A stretch of DNA of 64,000 nucleotides. Source: Paenibacillus radicis (ex Gao et al. 2016) (GTDB taxonomy: Bacteria > Bacillota > Bacilli > Paenibacillales > Paenibacillaceae). Below the pieces are notes generated by a model. It did not search any database, had not been told where the DNA came from, and worked only from the letters and a program-made list of their open reading frames with translations. Made by a program: the position numbers and the translations under genes. Shown here one piece after another: positions 8,905 through 16,958 of the stretch. Position 1 is the stretch's first letter. Every line of letters starts with the position of its first letter. The stretch covers positions 620,001 through 684,000 of the forward strand of contig NZ_BMHY01000001.1 in assembly GCF_014641555.1 (NCBI RefSeq). The letters run 5' to 3'.

Positions 8905-10811
8905 GTGAGCAGCATAAAGGGCCTCAAGGCGGCGGTCGTCCCCCAGGAGGCATGCGCGGTCCCGGCATGGGGCCTCCAGGAATGGGCGGCATGGGTATGC
9001 CTGTACAGAAGGCGAAGAACTTCAGGGGCACGCTGTTTCGGCTTGTCACGTATTTAAAGCCTCATCGCTTTAAGCTTATTTTCGTACTGCTAGCCGCTGT
9101 GCTCAGTACAATATTCAGTATTTTAAGCCCGGATATTATGGGTAAAGCCGTTACAGAGCTATCGAAGGGTGTTATAGGCAGAATACAGGGAAATCCCGAT
9201 GCGCATATCGATTTCGATACCGTAAATCTGATTCTATTGAAGCTGATCGTTCTCTATGTCATCAGCTCGGTGTTCAGTTACTTGCAGCAATATTTAATGG
9301 CTGGCGTCGCACAGCGAACCGTTTATGATTTGCGCAAGCAGGTTAACGAGAAGTTCGCCCGCTTGCCGCTCAAGTTTTACGATTCGCGGACGAACGGTGA
9401 AATTTTGAGCCGGGTCGTCAACGACGTGGACAATATTAGCTCGACGCTTCAGCAGAGCTTGACGCAATTTATAACTTCGCTAGTTACATTAGTCGGCGTT
9501 ATCGTTATGATGCTGACTATTAGTCCGCTCATGACGCTAATCGTATTTCTGACGATACCTGTCAGTCTTGTCGCTGCAGGCATTATCGCCAAAAAATCGC
9601 AAACGTATTTCGTTCGCCAGCAAGCAGAGCTAGGCAAGCTGAACGGGCATGTTGAAGAGATGTATACGGGCCATAAAATCGTAAAGGCTTTCGGGCATGA
9701 GAATCGCTCGATTGCAGAATTCAACGAAATGAATGAAAGGCTGTATGAGTCAGGCTGGCGCGCGCAGTTCGTCTCCGGTATCATCATGCCGATTATGAGT
9801 CTTATCGGCAATATCGGTTACGTGTTCGTCAGTATCGTTGGCGGTATTCTCGTGACGAAGCGGGCAATTGAGTTCGGTGATATTCTCGCCTTCATCCAAT
9901 ATACGAGACAATTCACCATGCCGATTACACAGCTTGCCAACATATCGAACGTCATTCAATCGACCATCGCTTCAGCGGAAAGAGTGTTTGAGCTGTTGGA
10001 CGAGCCAGAGCAGGAGCCTGAAGCTGACAACGCCAAGTCGATTGCATCTCCTAAGGGAGCGGTGCGCTTCGACAATGTGAAATTTGGCTACAGCGCAGAC
10101 ACCGTATTGATCGATCACATGAATATCGACGTCAAGCCTGGACAGACAGTAGCAATTGTCGGACCGACAGGTGCAGGGAAAACGACGCTCATCAATCTAT
10201 TGATGCGGTTCTACGAGCTGCATGACGGCCGTATTACGATTGATGGCGTTCCGATTGACGATATGAGAAGAAGCGGACTGCGCCGGATGTTTGGCATGGT
10301 GCTTCAGGATACATGGCTGTTCAACGGTACGATCCGCGACAATATCGCATACGGACGGGAAGGTGCGACGGAGGATGAAGTTGTCAACGCCGCGCGGGCC
10401 GCACATGCTGATCATTTCATTCGTACTCTCCCAGACGGTTATGAGACGGTACTCAACGAAGAAGCGTCCAACATCTCGCAAGGCCAGAAGCAATTGCTGA
10501 CGATCGCAAGGGCTATATTGGCCGACCCGTCCATTCTGATTCTGGATGAGGCGACAAGCAGCGTCGATACACGGACAGAAGTGTATATCCAGAAAGCGAT
10601 GAATGATTTGATGAAGGGAAGAACAAGCTTCGTCATCGCTCACCGTTTGTCGACGATCCGCGATGCTGATCTCATTCTCGTGATGAACAAAGGCAGCATC
10701 ATCGAGCAGGGTACTCACGAGGAGTTGCTCGCTGCAGAGGGTTTTTACGCCGATCTGTACAATAGCCAGTTTACGGGGAAAGCTTCGATTTCGGAGCCAA
10801 ACGCCGGTTAG
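8901..10811 (+). CDS. ABC exporter half-transporter, subunit B (catalytic NBD)
   Basis: A 636-aa partner of the preceding gene, overlapping it by 4 bp and so translationally coupled. The first 40 residues are a Gly/Pro/Met-rich cytosolic leader not found in subunit A. Six membrane segments follow, then the ATPase with Walker A GPTGAGKTT, canonical Walker B ILILDEATS with the catalytic Glu, and a degenerate signature ISQGQ. Paired with subunit A this gives one intact and one degenerate ATP site. The length is slightly above the family norm because of the leader. A terminator follows at 10826. Confidence 0.94.
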   Translation: MSEQHKGPQGGGRPPGGMRGPGMGPPGMGGMGMPVQKAKNFRGTLFRLVTYLKPHRFKLIFVLLAAVLSTIFSILSPDIMGKAVTELSKGVIGRIQGNPDAHIDFDTVNLILLKLIVLYVISSVFSYLQQYLMAGVAQRTVYDLRKQVNEKFARLPLKFYDSRTNGEILSRVVNDVDNISSTLQQSLTQFITSLVTLVGVIVMMLTISPLMTLIVFLTIPVSLVAAGIIAKKSQTYFVRQQAELGKLNGHVEEMYTGHKIVKAFGHENRSIAEFNEMNERLYESGWRAQFVSGIIMPIMSLIGNIGYVFVSIVGGILVTKRAIEFGDILAFIQYTRQFTMPITQLANISNVIQSTIASAERVFELLDEPEQEPEADNAKSIASPKGAVRFDNVKFGYSADTVLIDHMNIDVKPGQTVAIVGPTGAGKTTLINLLMRFYELHDGRITIDGVPIDDMRRSGLRRMFGMVLQDTWLFNGTIRDNIAYGREGATEDEVVNAARAAHADHFIRTLPDGYETVLNEEASNISQGQKQLLTIARAILADPSILILDEATSSVDTRTEVYIQKAMNDLMKGRTSFVIAHRLSTIRDADLILVMNKGSIIEQGTHEELLAAEGFYADLYNSQFTGKASISEPNAG

Positions 10812-10825
10812 AAATGGATTCGATA

Positions 10826-10866
10826 ACAGCCATCGCCGCTTGAGCACAAGCGGCGATGGCTGTTTA
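10826..10866 (+). terminator. Terminator of the ABC exporter operon
   Basis: A perfect 16-bp stem (ACAGCCATCGCCGCTT and its complement), a 6-nt loop, then TTTAAATTT. Confidence 0.85.
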
Positions 10867-10904
10867 AATTTGCATAATTAACGCAATTCTGTAACGATTT
10901 TCAT

Positions 10905-11078
10905 ATGTTCAGGTATTATATCGCTTATAAGAATGAACGGATTGGAAAGCCCATGGATAAGGAAGAAGCCCTTCAGAAATATGCCGAGCTGAGAGGAACT
11001 TTCAAGGATTTATGTCTATTAATCTATGATGAGAATGATAGATTACGCGGTAGAATTCCGAAACAGAGCCGGCGTTAA
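10905..11078 (+). CDS. Small hypothetical protein (57 aa)
   Basis: An ORF from ATG at 10905 to TAA at 11078 encodes a hydrophilic, charged protein beginning MFRYYIAYKNERIGK and ending IPKQSRR. Composition looks protein-like, with many Glu, Lys, Tyr and Arg, but there is no good ribosome binding site before the ATG. An internal Met at residue 17 is an alternative. I do not recognise a family. The following 175 bp before the holin-like gene hold only a 30-codon minus-strand frame that I do not trust. Confidence 0.4.
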   Translation: MFRYYIAYKNERIGKPMDKEEALQKYAELRGTFKDLCLLIYDENDRLRGRIPKQSRR

Positions 11079-11253
11079 GAGATGTATCTATCGTCTCTTC
11101 CCTGGCGGATAATGATGACTTCATGGATGGTATACGGATTCACCGTCACCTCGTCCAATTCTAGCATGATGTGTTAGCGCATAGGACAGCCTGCACCGCT
11201 CACGCATAGAATATGGAGAACGATTAAACTTCAAGAGAGCGGGGTGGCGGGTA

Positions 11254-11646
11254 TTGCTGTGGGTTAAGGTCTGTTCCGTAAGCGCCGTATTCGGCTCCAT
11301 CATTACTTTTGCATTTGGAGGTTGGGTGGAGTCACTGACGGTATTAGTTGTGGCAATGGGAATTGATTATATTTCCGGAATATTGGCATCGATCAAAGAA
11401 GGAAGAGGATTAAATAGTTTATTCGGCGCGTGGGGATTGGCGAAAAAAGGACTGATGCTGCTCGTTATCTTGCTGGCGCATCGCGTTGATATATTGCTTG
11501 ATCTGCATAATGCAACGATGGGGGCGGCGACCTATTTCTATATCGCCAACGAACTGATATCCATTACCGAAAATTATGGACGTCTGGGTTTGCCATTGCC
11601 GGATCGGATCCGAAAAATCATTGAAGTGCTTAAGGACAAAAACTAA
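11254..11646 (+). CDS. Phage holin family 4 (TcdE/YtkC-like) membrane protein
   Basis: A 130-aa protein with about three membrane helices. The conserved DYISGILAS (about residue 38), the later SLFGAWGLAKKG segment and the charged C-terminus IRKIIEVLKDKN match the phage holin 4 family (TcdE/UtxA, Bacillus YtkC). Start TTG at 11254 behind a GGGTGG-rich stretch. No endolysin or phage gene is adjacent, so this is a chromosomal orphan. It may act in export of wall enzymes or toxins, or be a domesticated phage gene. Confidence 0.8.
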   Translation: MLWVKVCSVSAVFGSIITFAFGGWVESLTVLVVAMGIDYISGILASIKEGRGLNSLFGAWGLAKKGLMLLVILLAHRVDILLDLHNATMGAATYFYIANELISITENYGRLGLPLPDRIRKIIEVLKDKN

Positions 11647-11765
11647 CGGCGATATTGCAGCCAAAGGAGTAAGGGGGTTGCGCCAATATTTACAAGCATC
11701 ATTCCGTAATGTTCATTTTATTGTCATATTCATGAAAAAAACTTTTCCCCTTGCGTAGTTTAAGG

Positions 11766-11795
11766 TTGAGAACTTCGGACGATCTTATGTAATAT
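11766..11795 (+). promoter_or_regulatory. Probable promoter of the cupredoxin gene
   Basis: TTGAGA, an 18-nt spacer and TAATAT, about 40 bp upstream of the ATG at 11836. AAAAGGGGAG lies between. Confidence 0.5.
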
Positions 11796-11835
11796 AAGAA
11801 GTAAACACTACGTTCGAAAAGGGGAGCACGGAGTA

Positions 11836-12225
11836 ATGCATAAGTGGATCATGTTCGTACTATTATCAGCAGCTTCTTTATTGGCAGTTTATTTGCTGAC
11901 ATTCGGCCTGCCCGAGAAGCCTAAGGATGAGTCGGCAGAACTTCCAGAGGGTACCGTACTCGTAAAAGTGCAAGCTAACAGCGACTTCACGTTCGACCAA
12001 GAAGAGTACAAAGTTAAAGTCGGCGACAAGGTCATTCTTAAGCTTCAAAACAAAAGCGGTATTCACGGTTTGAAAATCGATGAGCTGAACGTTGATCTCG
12101 AAGGCCAAGAGCTGGAGACGAATCTTGAATTCGACAAACCAGGCGAGTACATCATGCACTGCTCGGTTCCTTGCGGTACAGGCCACTTGGAAATGAAAAC
12201 GAAGCTAATCGTCGAAGCAGCTTAA
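11836..12225 (+). CDS. Membrane-anchored cupredoxin with CuA-type motif
   Basis: A 129-aa protein with one N-terminal membrane anchor (residues 4-24) and an extracytoplasmic cupredoxin domain. The C-terminus holds the full CuA pattern CxxxCxxxHxxM (Cys109, Cys113, His117, Met120), with the upstream His78 in GIHGLKI. This matches the CuA domain of cytochrome c oxidase subunit II. There is only one anchor and no other oxidase subunit nearby. Plausible roles are electron transfer or copper delivery to an oxidase. It is monocistronic, with a terminator at 12234. Confidence 0.88.
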   Translation: MHKWIMFVLLSAASLLAVYLLTFGLPEKPKDESAELPEGTVLVKVQANSDFTFDQEEYKVKVGDKVILKLQNKSGIHGLKIDELNVDLEGQELETNLEFDKPGEYIMHCSVPCGTGHLEMKTKLIVEAA

Positions 12226-12233
12226 TGACAGTC

Positions 12234-12266
12234 AAAAAAGAGGAGCCGTACAGGGCTCCTCTTTTG
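12234..12266. terminator. Bidirectional terminator
   Basis: Stem AAAAGAGGAGCC with its complement and a 6-nt loop, flanked by A- and T-runs. It lies between the convergent cupredoxin gene and the small membrane protein gene. Confidence 0.85.
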
Positions 12267-12274
12267 CGCATTAT

Positions 12275-12538
12275 TTAGACCTTGCTTCGTCTTTCGCTTC
12301 TTCCGCGGCCGCGGGCAATGAGTGTATCGGCGATAAAGCCGAGCAGTGCCCAAGTGATTACGGTCAGGACGTACATCAGCAACACGCTTACATCATGTAC
12401 ATCAACAAAGAGATCGACGAACCATGCAGGGATGCTGAACATGAAGAAGACGAAATTATGCGGGTCATAGCCGGTTGAATTATATAAGCAAAGGGCAAGT
12501 CCGACCACCGTGGCGGCAATCGTAACGGGATAGCGCAT
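12275..12538 (-). CDS. Small integral membrane protein (87 aa)
   Basis: An 87-aa protein with about three hydrophobic segments (roughly 4-20, 29-46 and 51-70) and a strongly basic C-terminal tail (ARGRGRSERRSK), predicting a cytoplasmic C-terminus. The start ATG at 12538 follows GAGAGGAC. I recognise no named family. It stands alone between the cupredoxin and the Dabb gene. Confidence 0.7.
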   Translation of the reverse strand: MRYPVTIAATVVGLALCLYNSTGYDPHNFVFFMFSIPAWFVDLFVDVHDVSVLLMYVLTVITWALLGFIADTLIARGRGRSERRSKV

Positions 12539-12658
12539 AACGAACCGTCCTCTCTAAGCTTGTCTGATTGGATTGTTGCTTGAATATGGCTGCTTGGGTT
12601 ATTATGTGACAAAAGGATGCATGTCATTCGACTACATACGCGAGGGGAGAAAGAACGA

Positions 12659-12946
12659 ATGTTGACACATATCGTATTTTTCAAATTAAAGGACGGAAGC
12701 CCGGAGAGCGTGGAAAAAACGGCTGCTGTTCTGCGCAATATGGAAGGGAAGATCGAAGAGCTTAAATCCATCGAGGTCGGCATCGACGTCGTACACTCGG
12801 AACGCTCTTATGATATCGCCCTCATTACGAAATTCGAATCTTTGGACGGTTTGAACGCGTACCAGGTACATCCTGTGCATCAAAAAGTAATTGAACATAT
12901 GACGCAAGTTCGTGAAGCATCCGTCAGCGTCGACTTTGTGAGCTAA
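12659..12946 (+). CDS. Dabb-family (stress-responsive A/B barrel) protein
   Basis: A 95-aa protein with the ferredoxin-like dimeric A/B barrel fold. It has the N-terminal LTHIVFFKLKD, the middle SYDIALITKFESLDGL and YQVHPVHQKV, all standard Dabb segments. Start ATG at 12659 behind GAGGGGAGA; an upstream in-frame ATG has no binding site. Family members are stress-induced or bind hydrophobic ligands. Their biochemical role in bacilli is not settled. A 36-aa membrane peptide gene follows. Confidence 0.88.
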   Translation: MLTHIVFFKLKDGSPESVEKTAAVLRNMEGKIEELKSIEVGIDVVHSERSYDIALITKFESLDGLNAYQVHPVHQKVIEHMTQVREASVSVDFVS

Positions 12947-12966
12947 GGAAAGGTTGGCGGTTACGA

Positions 12967-13077
12967 ATGGGTGAAGATACCTATCAATTAATGACGTATC
13001 TGTTTGTCATCATTATTAGCGCCATCATCATGGTGGCTTGGCTTAAACGAAAAGCGAAATCCAAAAAGCAAGACTGA
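12967..13077 (+). CDS. Small single-pass membrane protein (36 aa)
   Basis: ATG at 12967 to TGA at 13077. The peptide has a short acidic N-terminus (MGEDTYQ), one membrane helix rich in Ile/Val, and a basic tail (KRKAKSKKQD). AAGGAAAGG lies upstream at a rather long distance. It is tightly packed between the Dabb gene and the DUF86 gene (17 bp), which supports a real gene. Function unknown. Confidence 0.6.
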   Translation: MGEDTYQLMTYLFVIIISAIIMVAWLKRKAKSKKQD

Positions 13078-13094
13078 AAGCGGGAGAAGCCTCT

Positions 13095-13520
13095 ATGTAC
13101 TATGTGAATCGTGAACAAATCGGAGTCCGGCTGCAGGCAATTCCGGCAATTTCGGAAGCGCTTCGTTCACTGGCGGAACAGTGGAGCGGCACACTCATCG
13201 AGGGACTTGCACAGGAGCGCGCGCTTCATCTGGCGATCGAGACGATTACTGATGTCGGAAGCTATTTGATCGATGGCTTTATTATGCGCGATGCAAGCAG
13301 CTATGAGGATATTATTGAGATTATCGGCGAAGAGGGCGCCTTTCCGAAGGAGCTACAGGAGCCGTTTATCGCATTGGTGAAATTGCGGAAGCCGCTCGTT
13401 CAAGACTACTATGACTGGCAGCGCGCCGAGCTGCATCCGCAATCGCGGGAGCTTGCGGAGCAACTGCTCGTTTTCAAAACATCGGTCGAGCAATATATAG
13501 AACGGGAATTAATTGGATAA
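13095..13520 (+). CDS. DUF86 (HepT-like HEPN) protein without the catalytic His
   Basis: A 141-aa all-helical HEPN-fold protein resembling Bacillus YutE. In HepT toxins of HepT-MntA systems the ribonuclease motif is R-x4-H-x-Y. Here the matching stretch is R-KPLV-Q-D-Y, so the His is Gln. No MntA-type nucleotidyltransferase antitoxin gene is beside it. Start ATG at 13095 follows GGGAGAAG. It is probably a domesticated, non-ribonuclease member. A terminator follows at 13528. Confidence 0.85.
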   Translation: MYYVNREQIGVRLQAIPAISEALRSLAEQWSGTLIEGLAQERALHLAIETITDVGSYLIDGFIMRDASSYEDIIEIIGEEGAFPKELQEPFIALVKLRKPLVQDYYDWQRAELHPQSRELAEQLLVFKTSVEQYIERELIG

Positions 13521-13527
13521 TGGAAGT

Positions 13528-13583
13528 GAAGAGCCGATTGGAGAGCTGCAGGTACAGCTTTCATGCAATCGGCTCTTTTTTTT
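13528..13583 (+). terminator. Intrinsic terminator after the DUF86 gene
   Basis: An 11-12 bp stem AAGAGCCGATTG with CAATCGGCTCTT, a long loop containing a second small hairpin (AGCTGCAGGTACAGCT), then eight Ts. Confidence 0.8.
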
Positions 13584-13688
13584 GTGTCAAGACGAGCCCA
13601 TGCTGCTTATACTGTCATTACGATATGGGCATTCGCCCGATTCGGATTGCCGGAGGCAACCTGCCGGGAGCGGAGGAGGAGCAGGCAT

Positions 13689-14180
13689 ATGGACGTAATG
13701 GAATGGAGTGCTGCGATTGCGGCAGCCGCTTTTGTCGTATTGGCGGCGGGAATGCTGCTTGGCATTAAAGCGGCGCTGGATCGGCTCAAAGCTGTTCAAG
13801 CATCCGCCGAAACAATGATGGCCCATATGCAGGTGACAGCAGCGAGGTTAACCGCGCTTGCGGATCCTGCGGAGCAGACGATTCTCACCGCACAGCAGCA
13901 GTTGCAATCGGTGAACCGTCTATTCGAAGCCGCCGGACAAATCGGGGAGTCGATCGAGCATACGACAACCGCAGTAAACCGGGTATCTTCCGTACTGTCG
14001 CAGTCGGCTATTACGCATGCGGAACGGGCAGCTGAGCAGCGTCAAATCGGGGAGGCGTTCGAATGGGCGGAACTTGGTATGGCAGCTTGGCAGCTATGGC
14101 AAACTAACCGCAAGCGCCATAACGGAACCGAGTCCGATCATCCGGGTGAAGAGCGTCATAAGAATGAAGGGAGCGAATAA
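13689..14180 (+). CDS. ytxG: YtxG-like DUF948 protein
   Basis: A 163-aa protein with one N-terminal membrane helix (about 5-28) followed by a long coiled-coil region rich in Ala, Gln and Glu, the layout of DUF948/YtxG. Start ATG at 13689 behind GGAGGAGGAG at 7 nt; longer in-frame starts lie inside the preceding terminator. It is followed after 1 bp by the YtxH gene, as in the Bacillus ytxGH general-stress operon. I see no obvious sigmaB promoter. Confidence 0.85.
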   Translation: MDVMEWSAAIAAAAFVVLAAGMLLGIKAALDRLKAVQASAETMMAHMQVTAARLTALADPAEQTILTAQQQLQSVNRLFEAAGQIGESIEHTTTAVNRVSSVLSQSAITHAERAAEQRQIGEAFEWAELGMAAWQLWQTNRKRHNGTESDHPGEERHKNEGSE

Positions 14181-14181
14181 T

Positions 14182-14586
14182 ATGTCAACTCGTAATCAAA
14201 CGAAAGGTTTTCTTCTTGGAGCATTGGCAGGCGGCGTTGTAGGTTCGATTACGGCACTGCTGCTTGCGCCGAAAGCAGGCAAGGAGCTGCGCCAGGATAT
14301 TTCCGCTGGAGCGCATAAAGTACAGGAGGCAACTGTGCGGGCAGCAGGTCAAGTGGGCGATACGACCGGACGCATTGCGCGTCAATTGGGCGATCAAGCG
14401 GTACAGCTGGCAGACAGAGCGAAGCAAGCCGCAGCTGTGGCGACGGGCACAGCGAAACGCCGCGTGGAAGAAGCAATTGAGCCAGAAGCGATTCTCTCTG
14501 CTATTGATGCCGGCGACGCTGAAGTGATTGATGAAAATGAGCAGGATGCTGCTGCTGAGGATAAGCAGCTGCTTACTGTTAATTAA
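14182..14586 (+). CDS. ytxH: YtxH-domain general stress protein
   Basis: A 134-aa protein. It begins with the YtxH signature: glycine-rich membrane helix GFLLGALAGGVVGSITALLLAPKAG (in two overlapping pieces), then GKELRQDI. A long amphipathic helix with Gln/Ala/Arg repeats and an acidic C-terminus follow. Start ATG at 14182 behind GAAGGGAG. It probably forms an operon with ytxG. Function in the family is unknown beyond a link to stress. Confidence 0.88.
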   Translation: MSTRNQTKGFLLGALAGGVVGSITALLLAPKAGKELRQDISAGAHKVQEATVRAAGQVGDTTGRIARQLGDQAVQLADRAKQAAAVATGTAKRRVEEAIEPEAILSAIDAGDAEVIDENEQDAAAEDKQLLTVN

Positions 14587-14606
14587 GCTCCAATCTCCAT
14601 AGATAT

Positions 14607-14642
14607 AGAAGGCTGATTCCGCTCAGGAGTCAGCCTTCTTTG
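14607..14642 (+). terminator. Terminator of the ytxGH operon
   Basis: Stem AGAAGGCTGATTCC with GGAGTCAGCCTTCT (one mismatch) and a 5-nt loop. Confidence 0.75.
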
Positions 14643-14794
14643 CTTACTGCCGGCCTTTCGACCGCTGCATAAGCCGTTCCAAATGGGTGCCAATAATAAG
14701 GTACATTTTCATCCCTGTATTCATATGCTATTGGAGTCGTCGCAGGTCATAAGGCCACTATAAACAGATCATGTAGAAGGAAAGCGGTGGGTTT

Positions 14795-15604
14795 GTGCAG
14801 CAACCGATTGCGATACTTGACTCAGGGGTAGGCGGCTTAACTGTCGCTAAAGAGGTTATGCGCCAGCTGCCGCACGAGAAAATCGTCTATTTCGGGGATA
14901 CCGCGAGGGCACCATACGGGCCTCGTTCTCCCGAAGAGGTAACGCGCTTCACGCGTGAGATCGTGGACTATTTGATTCAGTTCCGTCCGAAAATGATTAT
15001 AATAGCATGCAACACAAGTACAGCTTTTGCACTGGAAGATATACGCCGCAGTGTCGCCGTTCCGGTCGTAGGGGTTATCAAGCCGGGAGCGAGGGCAGCG
15101 ATAGGGCGAACGGCATCCGGCTGTGTAGGCGTCATCGGAACCGAAGGGACGATTCGCAGCGGAGCTTATGAGCAGGCGCTCAAGGAATTGTCGCCGCAAA
15201 TTCATGTGATCAGCAAAGCTTGCCCGTTATTTGTTCCTCTTGTGGAAAAGGGACAATTCCGCTCCTCCGAAACGTACAAAACGATACGGAATTCCATCGG
15301 GCATTTGCGTAATACGGCAATGGACAGTTTAATACTCGGCTGTACGCATTATCCCTTCCTCTCGGAAATGATTGAAGAGGTAATGGGCCCTGACATTAGC
15401 TTGATCAGCTCTGCAGATGAGACGGCCCGCGAGGCACGGGTTATTCTGGAGAAAAGCGGAGAGCTGGCAAGCGGCCACCGAATACCGATGCATCAGTTTC
15501 TGTGCAGCGGTGAACCGGCTTTGTTCAGAGAGATTGCCCAGCAGTGGCTGGGGCAGCAGTTGGAGCTCACTCCAATCGTTTGGCTGGAGCTGCAAATCGG
15601 CTGA
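14795..15604 (+). CDS. racE: Glutamate racemase
   Basis: A 269-aa glutamate racemase that interconverts L- and D-glutamate for peptidoglycan stem peptides. The two catalytic cysteines are clear: Cys72 in ACNTST and Cys183 in GCTHYPF. The N-terminal ILDSGVGGLT and DTARAPYG are family signatures. Start GTG at 14795 with AGGAAAGCGG upstream. The next gene is a peptidase of the M14 type that may act on the gamma-D-Glu bonds made with this product. Confidence 0.96.
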   Translation: MQQPIAILDSGVGGLTVAKEVMRQLPHEKIVYFGDTARAPYGPRSPEEVTRFTREIVDYLIQFRPKMIIIACNTSTAFALEDIRRSVAVPVVGVIKPGARAAIGRTASGCVGVIGTEGTIRSGAYEQALKELSPQIHVISKACPLFVPLVEKGQFRSSETYKTIRNSIGHLRNTAMDSLILGCTHYPFLSEMIEEVMGPDISLISSADETAREARVILEKSGELASGHRIPMHQFLCSGEPALFREIAQQWLGQQLELTPIVWLELQIG

Positions 15605-15704
15605 TCCCATGGAGGTCATAATTTGTCATCAGACGGTGGTATGGCAGCCATCTCCCTCGAATAGCATGTAGAGATACCAGCTATGACGAATGAGAGGTGA
15701 CGGC

Positions 15705-16607
15705 TTGAGCGAAATCCATCGGAACCCATCAAATTACGGCTATGACGAATTAGTCGAGGATTGCTTGCAGGTTATACGGAAGTATCCTTTTGTTGAAGGC
15801 TATGTGATTGGACATACGGTGCTGGGACGTCCGATTCTCGCGTTAAAATGCGGAAACGGCGAGCGCCGCGTCCATATGAACGGCGGCTGTCATGCCAATG
15901 AATGGATGACGTCGGCGCTTCTTATGCGTTATGTCGAAGATTGGGCATCCGCCTGCGAAGGGGATGATTGGCTCAATGGCGAGGGCGCCTGCCGGCTGTA
16001 TAAAGAGGTCACGCTGTGGGCCGTGCCTATGCTCAATCCGGACGGGGTAGAGCTGGCTGTTAGGGGAGTTCGTCCGGATCATCCGTTCTACCGCCAGTTA
16101 GTGGAGTGGAATAACGGCTCGGAGCAATTCGACCAATGGAAAGCCAACGCCCGAGGCGTAGACCTCAACGATCAGTTCCCGGCCCACTGGGACGAAGAGT
16201 GCAGGCGCAGAGGCAGGTCCGGCCCTGGTCCGCGCGATTATCCAGGTCCTTATCCATTAAGCGAGCCGGAGGCTTTGGCACTGGCCAACATGACCAATGC
16301 GCTGGAGTTCGATACGGTCATTGCGCTTCATACACAAGGCGAAGAAATTTATTGGAATTACCGCAATTACGAACCGGAACAAGCGGAGAAGCTAGCCAAG
16401 CGATTGGGCCGTGCGAGCGGTTATAAGCCGGTTAAGTTGAGCGGAAGCGATGCAGGGTATAAGGATTGGTTCATTCAGCGATACCGGCGCCCAGGCTTCA
16501 CGGTGGAAGCGGGACTGGGAGCCAATCCGCTGCCTGCTTCCCAGTTTGATTCGATTTACCGTACGCTGCAGCCGCTTCTTACCGAGGCGCTGCGGCTGCA
16601 CCGGTAA
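15705..16607 (+). CDS. M14-family zinc peptidase (gamma-D-glutamyl-diamino acid endopeptidase type)
   Basis: An approximately 300-aa zinc carboxypeptidase-fold enzyme. Zinc ligands are in HANEW (His and Glu) and in ALHTQGE (His), with substrate-binding NPDGV between and the catalytic Glu in TVEAGLG near the end. The set matches the M14C subgroup, which cleaves gamma-D-Glu-(L)meso-diaminopimelate bonds in spore or wall peptidoglycan. There is no signal peptide or LysM domain, so it may recycle wall peptides in the cytoplasm. I prefer TTG at 15705 (GAGAGGTGA just upstream); ATG at 15690 is possible. Confidence 0.9.
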   Translation: MSEIHRNPSNYGYDELVEDCLQVIRKYPFVEGYVIGHTVLGRPILALKCGNGERRVHMNGGCHANEWMTSALLMRYVEDWASACEGDDWLNGEGACRLYKEVTLWAVPMLNPDGVELAVRGVRPDHPFYRQLVEWNNGSEQFDQWKANARGVDLNDQFPAHWDEECRRRGRSGPGPRDYPGPYPLSEPEALALANMTNALEFDTVIALHTQGEEIYWNYRNYEPEQAEKLAKRLGRASGYKPVKLSGSDAGYKDWFIQRYRRPGFTVEAGLGANPLPASQFDSIYRTLQPLLTEALRLHR

Positions 16608-16680
16608 GACGTTTGCGAAATTAGGGCATGCTTATGCTATAATGACGAAAAGTATTTCGTTAGAAAAAGGGGTGTGCCCT

Positions 16681-16917
16681 ATGCGCAAATTGTTCTCTCT
16701 CCGGTATTGGCGGAATACGTTTGTCCGCGTGTACCGGCTGCTTCGCTCTAAGGACGTTGCGTTGCGGGACAAGCTGCTTTTCCTCATTCCCGTCATTCTT
16801 TATTGGGTATTGCCGGACGTGATGCCGTTTATGCCGATTGACGATATTGCCGTCACGATGCTGGTTGCACAATGGTTTGCTCGATTTATGGAGAACAAGT
16901 ATAATAGTAAAATATAA
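16681..16917 (+). CDS. DUF1232 (YkvA-like) small membrane protein
   Basis: A 78-aa protein. Its basic N-terminus is followed by DKLLFLIPVILYWVLPDV and PIDDIAVTML, the signature of DUF1232 proteins. One or two membrane segments. Start ATG at 16681 behind AAAAAGGGGTG; a much longer in-frame frame upstream overlaps the M14 gene and is not used. Function unknown. Confidence 0.8.
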   Translation: MRKLFSLRYWRNTFVRVYRLLRSKDVALRDKLLFLIPVILYWVLPDVMPFMPIDDIAVTMLVAQWFARFMENKYNSKI

Positions 16918-16958
16918 AGTTTGCCATGGGCATCTTTTCATACAAAGGAGCGAGAGAC

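Noticed and set aside
11075-11167. 30-codon minus-strand ORF (MLELDEVTVNPYTIHEV...) upstream of the holin gene
   Set aside because: Protein-like in composition but without a ribosome binding site, and it overlaps the end of the 57-aa ORF; it may be a gene remnant but cannot be supported.
13095-13520. Active HepT-MntA toxin-antitoxin system
   Set aside because: The catalytic His is replaced and no MntA gene is adjacent.
14644-14724. 26-codon minus-strand ORF (MNTGMKMYLIIGTHLE...) between ytxH and racE
   Set aside because: Too short, only a weak AGGGA site, and no recognisable family.
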